A model generated the notes under the pieces. That model worked only from the letters and a program-made list of their open reading frames with translations, was not told the origin of the DNA and did no database searches. From the NCBI GenBank assembly GCA_003427395.1, contig BFEA01000146.1, positions 2,933,978 to 2,975,831 on the forward strand: a DNA stretch of 41,854 nucleotides. The letters run 5' to 3'. Each line of letters begins with the position of its first letter. Within the stretch, counting starts at the first letter, position 1. A program made the translations under genes and the position numbers. Positions 29,313 through 39,543 of this stretch are shown here, piece by piece. The DNA is from Chara braunii (Eukaryota > Streptophyta > Charophyceae > Charales > Characeae).

Positions 29313-29995
29313 ATGGAGGACAGCAAAGGAGCGTCGGACAAGGAGGAGGACAGCCAAAGCCAAGGCAGGGAGTACTATGCTCCCCTCCCTTTTGGCTGAC
29401 GCTGGTCCAACGGGACGGAACCAAGGACGATGCGGGACTACGGCGGCGACTCCGGTTTTTACGGCGGTGGTACGGAAGTGTTGCCGAAATTTTGCGGCAG
29501 CGACGCGGGTTTTTACTGCGGCGGTACGGAAGTGTTGCTGAAATTCTGCAGCGGCAACGCGGACTTTTACGGCGGTGGTGCAGAAGCGCTGCCCGGTTTT
29601 TGCGGCGGCGACACTGGCTTTTTCAGCGTGGTGCGGAAGCGATGCCCGATTTTTGCGGCGGCGACACTGGCCTTTTCAACAGTGGTGCGGAAGCGCTGCC
29701 CGATTTTTGCGGCGGTGGTTCTGGCTTTTTCAGCGGTGGTGCGGAAGCGCTGCCGGATTTTTGCGGTGGTGGTTCTGTTTTTTTTAACGGCGGTGGTGCG
29801 GAAGCGCTGCCGGATTTTTGTGGCGGCAACTCCAGTTTTAACGGCGGTAGTGTGGAAGTGCTACCGGATTTTTTTTACGGCGTCAGTATCGGATTCTTAC
29901 AGCGACGCACTAGTAACGACAGTATTTTTGCAGTAAGTGGAGGTGAGACGTTGACACAGGGGAGGTGCGTCAAGCGATGTTTTACTTTGAAGTAA
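29313..29995 (+). pseudogene. Gly/Cys-rich tandem-repeat protein, 18-residue units, frameshifted
   Basis: Eight units of 54 bp (about 29450-29885) encode an 18-residue repeat close to 'GGGAEALPDFCGGDTGFF', with one Cys and one Asp-Phe per unit. Units 1-3 are in one frame (ATG 29430) and units 4-8 in another. The switch comes from one missing G at about 29627 (TTCAGCGTGGTGC against TTCAGCGGTGGTGC in a later unit). Unit-to-unit changes are biased to keep the residues, which supports past coding. After the repeats the frame runs to TAA at 29993. An upstream start at 29313 ('MEDSKGASDKEEDSQSQG') is in another frame. No family is known; such Gly/Cys repeats occur in cell-wall or metal-binding proteins, which is only an analogy. 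Confidence 0.5.
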
Positions 29996-30775
29996 CGAGA
30001 GCGTGGCACCGCAGAGACGCAGTGGCTTTGAAGCCAAGTGGCGGTAACAGGGTAACATCGCCTGAACATTGGGAAGTTATTGAGTGCTGAGAGGGTGCTT
30101 TGGCAGGCGGTCGTCACAAGATAGTAGTGTCGATTACTTTGGTGACGACTGAGTACGACAACCTTCTCGTCAGGAGAGCCAAAAATTTATTCGGTCTTCT
30201 TGAGTGTACCGTTCAAACTTCACTCAAGGTCAGTTAACCTGATTCACTTCCCTTCACACCTGTGTGTTCACACCTGTGTGAACCCACAGTTTGCTTGACC
30301 TTGTCATTTGAATGTTCAAAAGAAAAGGGCAGAAGAAAGTTGTATGAGTCATGCATGTAAATGGAGTGGTCTGACTCGAGTATGGGATTGTACTGTTTTC
30401 CTTTGAACTTGTTTTCTTTGCATGTTGTGCAGGTAGGTAGAAGGGTGCTTGCTATGGAGATTGACTTTGCTTGTTGGAAAAGAGGAAAAGGATTGTCTTC
30501 TTTCTACCTTTCACACGCCTGCTTGTCAAAAGGAATTTGTTGTTTTGAAAAAAATGTTATTCAACGTGTGTCGTAGAATGAATTCTATTGAAATAAAGCA
30601 GATAAGGTCAAACGGATTTAGCTTTTTCCCAAGGATTGACGCATTATATCCCGAACGACCTTATCTACCTATACCTGTCTAAATGATTCTCATTTTCTTT
30701 ATCTCTTCTGAGTTCTTTTCGTCTAAGTTACCCCGGGACTTAGGAGAAATAAAAAATATATGAAAGTCATTTGCG
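29996..30775. other. No gene recognised
   Basis: Includes the palindrome-like CACACCTGTGTGTTCACACCTGTGTG (30256-30282, in two overlapping halves) and AT-rich stretches. Small + strand frames (30361-30682) show no motif. Confidence 0.4.
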
Positions 30776-31003
30776 ATGGACGCATCCACTATCTCTAGGA
30801 AGCATCTGGGGCGGGGGTTCGTTGCTTCAGGAGCCGACCCTGTTATCGACCCAGAGTGGACCGTTCTGCGGGGTGGTACTTGTCGATTCGGTGGAGACGG
30901 CCCGACTTCTGAGATCCGAGTTTTGTGCTCGGACGAGGAGGAGGAGTACCCCAGACCACTTCCTAGAGGGAGAGACATGCAACACGTCAAGCAATGCCCC
31001 TGA
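30776..31003 (+). CDS. Small hypothetical ORF (75 codons)
   Basis: It begins GCG ATG GAC (30776) and ends TGA; the sequence 'RFGGDGPTSEIRVLCSDEEE' with an acidic patch and 'LPRGRDMQHVKQCP' end is protein-like. It lies in the A-B bracketed region, upstream of repeat C. Unknown function. It may be a first exon or a degraded retroelement ORF. Confidence 0.3.
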   Translation: MDASTISRKHLGRGFVASGADPVIDPEWTVLRGGTCRFGGDGPTSEIRVLCSDEEEEYPRPLPRGRDMQHVKQCP

Positions 31004-31544
31004 TCAAGAATCAATCTCAAAGTAGCTTGTCATCCAAAAAGATTGAAAATGAACGAAGACAGATATGCTCGTCGAACTTTAGATCGACGATAAGATGGAA
31101 TGAATGACTTTGGCAACGCATCTCGTCAAGTCAAAATTGATGTTGTCCAACTACCATGTTGGCAACACCAATGTTATTTTCGATTAGCCAACTTTTTCGT
31201 TGGCAGTTGTTTTGATTGTTTTGTGGTATTCGACATGAGGCGGCCTGATAGTTTTTGATCTTAAGTTATTGGATGTATGAGATCATGATTTGTATTTTTT
31301 TCAGTTATCTTTTCATACAGGGAATATTTATTCGTATCGGTTATGGTCGATTCCTTTTGATATAATTATATGTACGGTTCTCGTAACTTTCGTTTGACTT
31401 TATGTTTAAGGGACTAGGATTAACGAAGTGGTTTTCACTCTTGGTTGAGACCGTCCTAGTGGATCGGCGTACGCTTCGTACTTGGGAGATCAGCGCCTCA
31501 GGGAACGAACGACGTTCGGGTTCATTTGATGTTTAGTCAAACAA

Positions 31545-31960
31545 CTCCTATACTGCAGCGAGACGAGCAAACGCCCTCGACTGATCTACCTCTGCGATTG
31601 CATTTAAAAGCCTTCGCACGTGGATCAGTAGCTCGGTCGGGATACGCCCCTAAGGGTGGTGACAACCCCTTAGGGATGCAAGCTTATGCCCCGCGGGAAC
31701 CTGTCCTGTCGTAGGGGACCGTGAGATGTATAACTGGCGCACCCGGCTGGAGTGGCGAAGGAGCGATACAACCGCGTTCGTCTCGACGGTTCGTGGAATG
31801 TTATGCGTCGTTCCCGAGTTGTCTCTGAAGTTATGTTTTAGGTAAACTCCTGCATGACATGGCCGGGAGGGCCCTCGTTTTCACGCGAGGGCCGATGCGC
31901 TCGACAGGTGGCTTTGTTGCCGGGGATAACGGCAAACTACCGTTGTCCCTGGTGGAACGA
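31545..31960 (+). repeat. Repeat C: TATA-bearing, hairpin-rich unit
   Basis: Matches the minus strand of repeat D (36333-36650): shared blocks include AAACGCCCTCG.CTG, CTACCTCTGCGATTGCAT, TTCGCACGTGG.TCAGTAGCTC, GGGATACGCCC, AAACTCCTGC.TGACA. A TATA-like TTTAAAAG lies at 31603-31610 (TATAAAAG in D), so a promoter is plausible. Downstream hairpins: CCCTAAGGG/CCCTTAGGG (31648-31675) and GGCCCTCG/CGAGGGCC (31870-31893), then CCGGGGATAACGG...CCGTTGTCCCTGG (about 31919-31952). It precedes the gag-like genes by about 280 bases, as a 5' LTR would, but ends are not defined. Confidence 0.6.
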
Positions 31961-32235
31961 CACTCGGGTAATATATTTTTTATCAATGGATATTTAAGTA
32001 AATGATTTTGAACGATTTTATCATTTTGAAATGGTATAGGACCTATATGTATATGTATATATATAATACTAGATATGAATATAATTTTTCTATTGATTTA
32101 TTTAGTCATTTCGTTATGTAGATGTTACGAATTTTAAGATATTGAAGTATCAAGATTATGGGTTTTAACGAGGTTTTAATCTAGATAGTTATATTCGATT
32201 ATTGATAAGTTTTGTGTCTCTTGCAGGCTAAAACG

Positions 32236-32955
32236 ATGACAAAGGGAACATTCGACCGTATGTGTCCTCTCTTAAAAAGCATCGAGGTTGTCGAGTTCTT
32301 ACAGGCTTTTCAAAACTTGGCATCATCGATGCTTTGGGAGGAACATCAAAAGTTTATTTTTATTCTAAACTTTGTCATCGAACGGTTGAAATTTGACATC
32401 GGACTTTTTTCGCGGGCTTTTGCAACTTCGGCTGAATTTGAAAGGTTAATGGTCGCCAAGTTTACAGAGTCACCCAAAGAGGAGAATGATAAGGGAAAAA
32501 GAAAGCTACTGCAAATAGGTGGCGAGAAGTAGGATGAGTCCGATCATCTGGAACGACCTCGTAAGCTCACTAAGGTTGAGAGAGTTGCACGTAACTTGGC
32601 TCAAGGGGGACAAGAAACCAGTCGTCGGGACAAGGGAGTTGAAAGTGTAAGACCGTGTGAATCTCGGGGAGATATTCCAACCACTTCGGGTGTCAAGTTG
32701 CCAACTCATATGCATGGTGAACGACTAAGTAAGAAGGAAAGAAGGAGACAGACTCTGGCTTATTACAAGACTTTGAAATGTATCGATTGTGCTCTAAGCG
32801 GTCATAGTATAAAATTTTGCACACGTTTCAAATTGGATGTGGAAAAAGGTATTGTTAGTAAAAACGAAGAAGGGATTTGGCTTGACTGGACGAACTCTCC
32901 GATCATCCTGGGTGAAGGAGATAAGAGAAGTATTAGAGATGTAATAGTAGAGTGA
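32236..32955 (+). pseudogene. Gag-like protein 1 with CCHC zinc knuckle, split by one TAG
   Basis: The ATG at 32236 follows a splice-acceptor-like TCTCTTGCAG (32226). Before the TAG (32530-32532) is a helical gag-type segment ('VVEFLQAFQNLASSMLWEEH', 'FERLMVAKFTESP'). After it the same frame runs 141 codons with a charged linker and a CCHC knuckle C-x2-C-x4-H-x4-C ('CIDCALSGHSIKFC', about 32780-32821), ending at TGA 32953. In the family, gag coats element RNA. The helical part aligns with gag-like protein 2 (F-L-x2-F-x2-LAS...W-x2-H), so the two are tandem paralogues. No pol follows. Type is given as pseudogene because of the stop; readthrough is an alternative. Confidence 0.65.
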
Positions 32956-33039
32956 ATGTGGAATAGGATTAAGAAATCAAATTAGATAGTATAGAGTGAG
33001 ACTGACGTTCCATCTGGTTTTCTGTTATGACCAAGAAAA

Positions 33040-33984
33040 ATGGACGCAATGAGTGGAAGCGAAGGTGGTCATCAAGATAGAGATATATCGAATCTTCAAA
33101 GGATAGTTCACCTCCTAGAACAGAGGGATGCAGAGAGGGAAAGTCTACCAAAGGTAGAAGCTCCTCTTTTCGATGACAACTTTGTCTCCACTTTTCTGGA
33201 TAAATTTGACCAACTTGCATCCATCAATAACTGGGATGATCATAAAATGTTGCGATTAGTTCTGAGATATGTTGAAAAAAATCTTGTGGATGTAGTCCAG
33301 AAAATAGCTGAAGCATCAACATGGTCGGATTTTCGAGATGCCATGTTAGAGAAGTTTTGGCTTGGGGATAAATTTACGAGATTAGAGGATTTGAGGAATA
33401 TCAAGCGGGATGCGTACGTAGTAGAAGAAAAATTTCTTCTTGACTATGAAAGGACCGCTCGTCGGATACAAGGTTTAACGGATAAACAAAAATGTATTGT
33501 TTTCCTTGCAAATTTTTCTAAGGCAGAGCAACAGGAACTTATCCGTGGGATAACCGACAAATCAGATTGGGCCACGATCCAATCAAATTTCAACGAAGGG
33601 AATTTCAATTAGACACTTCGTCTGCAACTCCGCTTGATGCAGTCTGAGGGGCAATGTGGAACTGGTAAAAGAAAAGAGGATTCAACCCTCACTTCAATAC
33701 TCTCAGAAGTAAGGGGAATGATGAGTGAGATAAAGAAGGATTTAGGGAAGCAGTCAGTGATTGATTTGTCTTCCATGAGTAGAAAGAGTAAAAAAATTTG
33801 TATAAATAACCTCTCTACACAAGTTGCTCAGAAAGAGGATTCCTGCCAGTTACTATTTCAGGGACGAGAAAAGCAACGAATGGAGAGAGGGAGAAAGTAC
33901 TGGAAGAACATTGTGTGTAAAAGTTGTGGTAAAATCGAACATACTCCAAGTAGGTGTAAGGAGTCGAAAATCGACGAAAAATAA
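33040..33984 (+). pseudogene. Gag-like protein 2 with CCHC zinc knuckle, split by one TAG
   Basis: ATG at 33040. Residues ~1-35: polar, possible coiled coil ('ISNLQRIVHLLEQRDAERES'). Residues ~38-180: typical retrotransposon gag helices ('FVSTFLDKFDQLASINNWDD', 'FRDAMLEKFWLGDKFTRLED', 'DYERTARRIQGLTDKQKC'). A single TAG stands at 33610-33612; the frame then continues 124 codons to TAA at 33982 with 'EVRGMMSEIKKDLGKQ' and a CCHC knuckle 'CKSCGKIEHTPSRC' (about 33918-33959). The stop again falls between capsid-like and nucleocapsid-like parts. The 84-base spacer from gene 1 has no frame. There is no protease, RT or integrase downstream to 35.6 kb. Confidence 0.7.
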
Positions 33985-34890
33985 GTCGTTTAATTTCTGC
34001 CTCGATTTTTTTTTAACGATTCTGTGTGGGATCATGATTTGTTTTATTCCAATCTCTCATAAATAGATTTTAGGTAAGACCGTTTCATAAATATTTTCGT
34101 CCAAGTTTTTGGAAGTTTACTATGTTCGGTATTATTTGTTGTTGTATTTGCCATCTTGGACAAATGCAAGAATACATGATCTCTTCATTAGATCGACCTG
34201 ACTCTTGGTTGAGATGGTGACGTGTTTGTCATATGAATGTGATAATTATAAAAGTATAATCCGTAAATTTCTATGTATGTTAAATATTTTTTTATCTATA
34301 AGACATGTAATGAGTTAAGTATATATTTGAGATCTTATTTGCTATCATGTCATGATGTTTTTGCGATAAAATTTGTGAGCTCTGCAGGTGATAGTGAGGC
34401 CTGCGCCAGAGTTAATACTCCTGGTCCATAGAGGGATGTTGTCATCCGGATCCTGTGTGGTTTAAGGAAGACTACACTATCACTGAAAGAGATGAAGGTG
34501 TGGAGGATGCTCATCAATTTTGATGGTGGCCGGGGTAGTTACCGCTAAAAACGTAGGGTTTGGATTTACCACCCAAGCTTTATTGTTTTTACTGGGTCCA
34601 CCTTGCTGGGAAAGAAGGTGAGCTGGTAACTCACATCGAACTTAGTAAGGGTTGGGCTACCCTGTTCAAACTAATAAATTGCTGAGTATTTAAAGCACCG
34701 AAATCGGAGGGAATGTGGTGAGGCTCGGATCTAAAGCGGGGCTTGATGTCGAGATGTTATCCCTTGAAGAGGATTACACCACTCCTCGACGCATATCACA
34801 GAAAGATCGATAACGTTTGACATGGTATAAGGTATAGTAAATGACACAGTAGTAACTTCGTGTCGCAGCTTATATAAAAAAAAAAGGAGC
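33985..34890. other. No gene; AT-rich with small inverted repeats
   Basis: Intron- or UTR-like sequence. ACTCTTGGTTGAGA.GGT at about 34201 repeats the same words before repeat C (31438), and GGGATCATGATTTGT (34030) resembles GAGATCATGATTTGT at 31280, so this may be a decayed copy of the 31.2-31.5 kb segment. GTGAG-CTGGTAA-CTCAC occurs near 34618. Confidence 0.45.
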
Positions 34891-35230
34891 TCGTATGTGA
34901 CAGGGCAACCTGTCTTGATCAGCGTTCTGTTCTTAACTTTAGGTGGAGAGGAACTTGTCTGCGGCAGGAAAACCTGTCTTGATCGACATTTTCTTCTAAT
35001 TGAGAGCAGTTTGTCTGCGGCAGGGAAACATGTCTTGATCAACGTTCTGTTCTCAACTTTAGGTGGAAAGAGAAAAGTTCATTTGCGGCGGGGTAACCTT
35101 CTTGATCAGTGTTCTCTTCTAAAAATAAGGAGTTCGTCTACGACAGTGAAATCTGTCTTGATCGATGATTTTCCTTTGTCCTTTGAAAAAGTTCGTTTGT
35201 GACAGCGAGACCTGTTTTGATCAAGTGCGC
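34891..35230 (+). repeat. Six ~50-70-bp units each with a small hairpin
   Basis: Each unit contains a (G)(A/G)CAGG-loop-CCTGTC-type hairpin followed by TTGATC: GACAGG-GCAA-CCTGTC (34898), CAGG-AAAA-CCTG (34965), GCAGGGAAACATGTC (35021), GG-GTAA-CC (35091), GACAG-TGAAAT-CTGTC (35141) and ACAG-CGAGAC-CTGT (35200). Several loops are of GNRA type. Tails TGTTCTTAACTTTAGGTGGA are partly conserved. The array sits between the gag-like genes and repeat B. Frames over it (34897-35202) are read-through of the repeat. Confidence 0.75.
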
Positions 35231-35631
35231 TCTTCAAAGACTTATATGGAAAGAAAGGGGTTGCGACATGAATTATTACTTAATTAAGATGTGATATTGT
35301 GTAAGATATATAATTTTGAATCATTCAGGCTTTGTCTGGACAACTCCAAGAAGTTGATACGTTTAGAAGACCTATCAGGGGTTATTTATGACTCACTTGA
35401 GTTCTACTCAGGTGCAAAGCAGGTATCGACTGAACGGATTTCGTTTTAGAAGGTTAGTCGGAAGCTTTCCTAGTACCATTCTAAGAGACTAAAAGATGTT
35501 TAGAGTTGCCACCAGTGGGATGGTGTTGGGACCATTTAGACAAAGTTTCTTGAATATTTTCGTGATTCCGGATTTTGATGCGGTATATAGGGTGAACGAC
35601 GGGGACGTCGTTCAATGGGGTTTGGGAATGC

Positions 35632-36330
35632 TGTCGGGGCAAATACCCTTGTCGGGGTTTTTCAATGTCAGACACTGTCTGATCTTTTCATTGAATTGAA
35701 AGACTTGATGAGACTGACGTTTGCTAACCGTTTATTCAAACCTGACCTATGACTAAGAGACCTAATTTTTTTTTAGAACCTTATGTCATTGACGCTGGAC
35801 GGCATCGACGTCCGTGCAGGATGACGGGGGTTGACACTATCGTCCGCGGGTTTCGGCGAGGCCGCAGTAGTGTACGGGCGTGGGAAAACTAAAGTTAAAC
35901 CTAATAGCCGCGCGATTCAGAGCCTGAGTGGGCTAAAAAGAGGGTCGCGTCAGGGTATAGGGCCACGACGCAAAACGAATAGGAAGGTTTGTTTTTATTT
36001 CTTAAGGCCGCGGGGTTTGACTTCGAACCTGGAGGCCGAAAGGCTGATGCCGGGGCCTACCCGACATCGACGTCCAATCAAGCCACCGGTCACGCGGCTA
36101 ACCGGTATATGGCTAGGCCAAAGGCAGGTAATGCCTGCAAGGCTGCAGGCGGGAAGGAAGGTGAAGACTAGGCTCTTCATATAGAAGAGCAGCTCCTATC
36201 ACTCTCGTGATAGGAGCTAGCCCAGTACGTACTAGATCAGATTGTCACCCTGCAGATGCAGGGATCGAACTCGAAAAACCTGCCTACTAAGTGCAACTCC
36301 TTTTGGAGCCGCATTTTGAATAGCGCGGTG
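35632..36330 (+). repeat. Repeat B: second copy of the ~700-bp LTR-like unit
   Basis: Direct repeat of A (26825-27533), starting TGTCGGGGCAAATACCC and ending TAGCGCGGT. It keeps the 12-bp hairpin AGCTCCTATCAC-TCTC-GTGATAGGAGCT (36191-36218). Differences are mostly transitions (for example GACGTCATCGACG against TATGTCATTGACG), consistent with age or methylation decay. Upstream is a GGGGTTTGGGAATGC stretch, a poor polypurine tract, and an AACGAC/GTCGTT palindrome (35596-35613). Its right end abuts inverted repeat D. Confidence 0.75.
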
Positions 36331-36655
36331 TCGTGCGCGGCGGTCCCACACCCAGACGTAAAGTAAAGTTTTTGGTGTTGGACCTCACGGTCGTGTCACG
36401 CAGGAGTTTCTTTGTGTCACTTTACGCAATACCAACTCCGGCTGTGCGCGCGTGCTATACCTCTCGCGACTCCCTACGACATGTTAGGGATCCCGCGAGG
36501 TACAACATTACCTCCACCTGCGGGAGCTGTCACCATCCCTTAGGTGGGCGTATCCCTGTAGAGCTACTGACCCACGTGCGAAAGCTTTTATATGCAATCG
36601 CAGAGGTAGGCCAGCCGAGGGCGTTTTCTCGATCGCCGTAGCATAGGCATACGCG
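36331..36655 (-). repeat. Repeat D: inverted copy of repeat C, with TATA box
   Basis: Read on the minus strand it matches C over about 300 bases, with TATAAAAG (36585-36592) preceded by TCTGCGATTGCA. Downstream of the TATA box a long imperfect hairpin occurs: ACCTC.CGCG..TCCCTA with TAGGGATCC.CGCGAGGT (about 36449-36502 on +). The junction with repeat B is abrupt at 36328-36332 (TAGCGCGGTG|TCGTGCGCGG). Confidence 0.6.
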
Positions 36656-37940
36656 CGGTAGAACGCCTTAAGACTGACCCGTATGTCGAGCCCCGAGATG
36701 CTAACTCTCCGGACCGACTATCTAATCAGGTCGGCTTCTCGGACAGTCTTCCACGCTTAACTAACTATGATAATGACTCTATGTTTCCTTTTTTGACCTT
36801 ATGAAAATACCAGAGTCAACCCTTAGTAATCTCTCTTTCTTCTCAAAAGATATCCCAGACAAAATGACTTCCTAGGTACCGACCAGCCTACGATCTCATT
36901 CACAAGTATATATAGATATATGTATGCATGTAAATTAGGGGAGCTGACTGAGCGGTGGACCTCACTTTCACGATGGTCGTGTCCCTTTGCCCGAATTTCC
37001 AGAAGATCCCAAACTCAGGAGACAGTACTAATGTCCAACACCTGCGCAGATGCAGGAAAACACATACAAGCATACAGATGCAGACACGGAATGCGCTACA
37101 CGCGTCAACCTTTAATCCATTCATAGCATGCCACTCATGCCCCAAACCCTTGAAAAGAACATTCCTTCCTAACCCTGACTCCATTTTACCCCAGCCCCAC
37201 ACATTTTAAAGACTCTTGAGTGTGATTTGGACAATTTAGGCATAGATACAGCGGGGAGCTTTATCTGTTTCCTTCTTAGGTCTTGTCTTAGGTGTGGGTG
37301 TCAAGCCATGGTGGAAGTTGAGTCGTAATTCTACCGACCTGTTATCCAGAGATAACATAATTGTTGCTCTTATGGATTCCCCGTAAGTTCTCCGAAGTGT
37401 CGAAACCTGTAGACACAACACAATACAAGAGAAACTTAACATCTCTCTTCCTAACTGAGATCTTGAAAGTTCCTTCTAGACTCTGTGTCCTCTGTCTGAC
37501 TCCTATCCTTTACTAATCGTTTGGGCTGTTTCCCTTTCGCTTCAGGTAGTGAATAGTAGTTCACTTCCCATTTTACTGTCGCAGTAACTTTCCACAATCT
37601 CATTTCTATCCCTTTTGGGATTATCCTATCTGAGGTCCCTTTCTTCTCCCAACACACATGATCACATCATCAATCCAACTTGTGGAAAAAATCTCATGGA
37701 AAGGAATCAGATGAATGGATAGTCTTTCTCTGAGGCAAGATCTCACTTATCCCCTTTCAGTAGAATCAAAGATAGTTAGTTAGGACTGAACAATGCTAAT
37801 TGTGGAGAAAGTTAGCGGTGGTATGGCAGGCCATTCAGGACATATTCATTTGTTACTGGAGCTTGTTTGACAAAGGCAAACTTCGTGGGCCTTGGCCCCT
37901 GTGTGCCAAGAACATTTAGCGGTAGGCTTATCCTATGGTT
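36656..37940. other. No gene recognised
   Basis: Short frames on both strands (for example 36900-37202 minus, 37236-37442 minus, 37451-37657 minus) lack recognisable motifs; 36900-36935 is a TATATA-type patch. Confidence 0.4.
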
Positions 37941-38740
37941 AGCCACTGATAAGGCAGGTGTCCTTGAAACCTCGCTACTTCTTATATCGGACTAGTCACT
38001 GATAAGACAGGATCCCCCTGCTGCTCTTATTATTGACTAACCCTCAATAAGGCGGGTACCCAAGGATCCTTACTACTCTTATCAATGACTAAGCCCTAGG
38101 ATGTTCATTGATAAGGCAGGTGTCCATGAAACCTCACAACTTCTTATATTGGACTAGTCATTGATAAGACAAGATTCCCCTCCTATTCTTATCACTGACC
38201 AACCCTCAATAAGGCGGGTACCAAGGGTCCTTGCTTACTCTTACCATTGGAAAGACTGTTAGGTTTAACCAGTGATAAGGCAGGTGTCCTTGAAACCTCA
38301 CAACTCTTATATCAGACTAATCACTGATAAGACAGGATTTCCCTGTTACTCTTAACAGTGGCTAGCCCTCAATAAGGCAGGTGTCCGAGGATCCTTACTA
38401 CTCTTACCACTGAAAGGAATGTTAGGTTTAATCAGTGATAACGCAGGTGTCCTTGAAACCTCACAACTCTTATATCAGACTAGCCACTGATAAGACAGGA
38501 TTCCCTGTTACTCTTATCAGTGGCTAGCCCTCAATAAGGTGGGTGTCCAAGGGTCCTTGCTTACTCTTACCACTGAAAGCATGTTAAGTTGGTTAATGAT
38601 AAGGCAGGTGTCCTTGAAACCTCACAACTTCTTATATCAGACTAGTCACTGATAAGACAGGATTCCCCTGCTACTCTTATCAGTGGCTTGCCCTCAATAA
38701 GGCGGGTGTCTTAGGGTCCTTGCACTTACCACTGACCAAG
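37935..38740. repeat. Satellite, ~162-bp monomer x5, with long hairpins
   Basis: GATAAGGCAGGTGTCC.TGAAACCTC recurs at 37948, 38110, 38274, 38437 (GATAACGC) and 38598; spacing is 161-164. Each monomer has three ~54-bp sub-units headed by GATAAGGCAGG, GATAAGACAGGAT and CAATAAGGCGGGT, so it is a higher-order repeat. The middle sub-unit folds: in the fourth monomer CTAGCCACTGATAAGA (38480-38495) pairs perfectly with TCTTATCAGTGGCTAG (38512-38527), 16 bp, with an inner CAGG-ATTC-CCTG. Other monomers keep 8-12 bp of this. Non-coding. Confidence 0.9.
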
Positions 38741-39455
38741 CATAAGGCTCATTTGGAGTTAAGGCAGACTTTCCCTGCTATTCTTACCTCCACACAAGTC
38801 TTATCTATGGCTAAAGTCTTCGCTTTTGATGGCACTTGAGCCCAGAATCGTTGTCAGTTTCAAGGAATCATGCTTGGATCAGGCGTATGTCAAGAAATAA
38901 TTGACATGAATCATCATCGCTGCTTTCAATCACAACAGGCTGAACCAAATGAAACCTATTATCATTAGGCGGCGTATAGAGAGAAGAATATGAGGAATCG
39001 ATCCCCTTTGCATCCACATCCCAAAGAATACCCACATAGCAAGATCGTTGTACCCTTGTTACTAACATAGTCATAGGTAACAGCCTACAGGTTACATATT
39101 TAGGATTTAGGGTTTGGGGTTTATGTTGAAGTACACGTACCTCATTGTTCCCTGCCTCCAGAGTTCCGCCTGAACTCCGGCAGAGCTCCTGCAATCGCCC
39201 TGTCATTGGTCATATACAACTCATGCAATCGATTGCTGGGCTCTTAGGGTTACTTGAGGTAAGGGTTAACTTAATGGGGATCAAGCCCTAATCAATAAGT
39301 CGAGAGACATGTATCTGAAAGGTCCGCACAAAGACAAGTATGGAGGAGGATGGAGGAGGTGGGCACCATGATAGCGTCTCCCTCCTCTCCAATGCCCCAT
39401 AGTTTCCTTCTCTGGCTCTGTGTGATGCCTAATGATAACAATCAGAATAAAGACA
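38741..39455. other. No gene; telomere-like motif at 39101-39124
   Basis: ATATTTAGGATTTAGGGTTTGGGGTTTATG-like stretch (39096-39125) is a degenerate TTTAGGG patch. The minus-strand frame 38868-39206 crosses it and is not convincing. Confidence 0.45.
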
Positions 39456-39486
39456 TAAAATAATAATAATAATAATAATAATAATG

Positions 39487-39523
<37 letters not shown>

Positions 39524-39543
39524 TAATAATAATAATAATAATA
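39456..39543. repeat. (AAT)n microsatellite
   Basis: About 28 AAT/ATA units with a TGA and a CAA interruption. The Leu-rich minus-strand frame over it is an artefact. Confidence 0.95.

Noticed and set aside
37935-38740. CRISPR or repeat-gene array
   Set aside because: The spacing is regular but the whole monomer is repeated; it is a satellite, not repeat-spacer.
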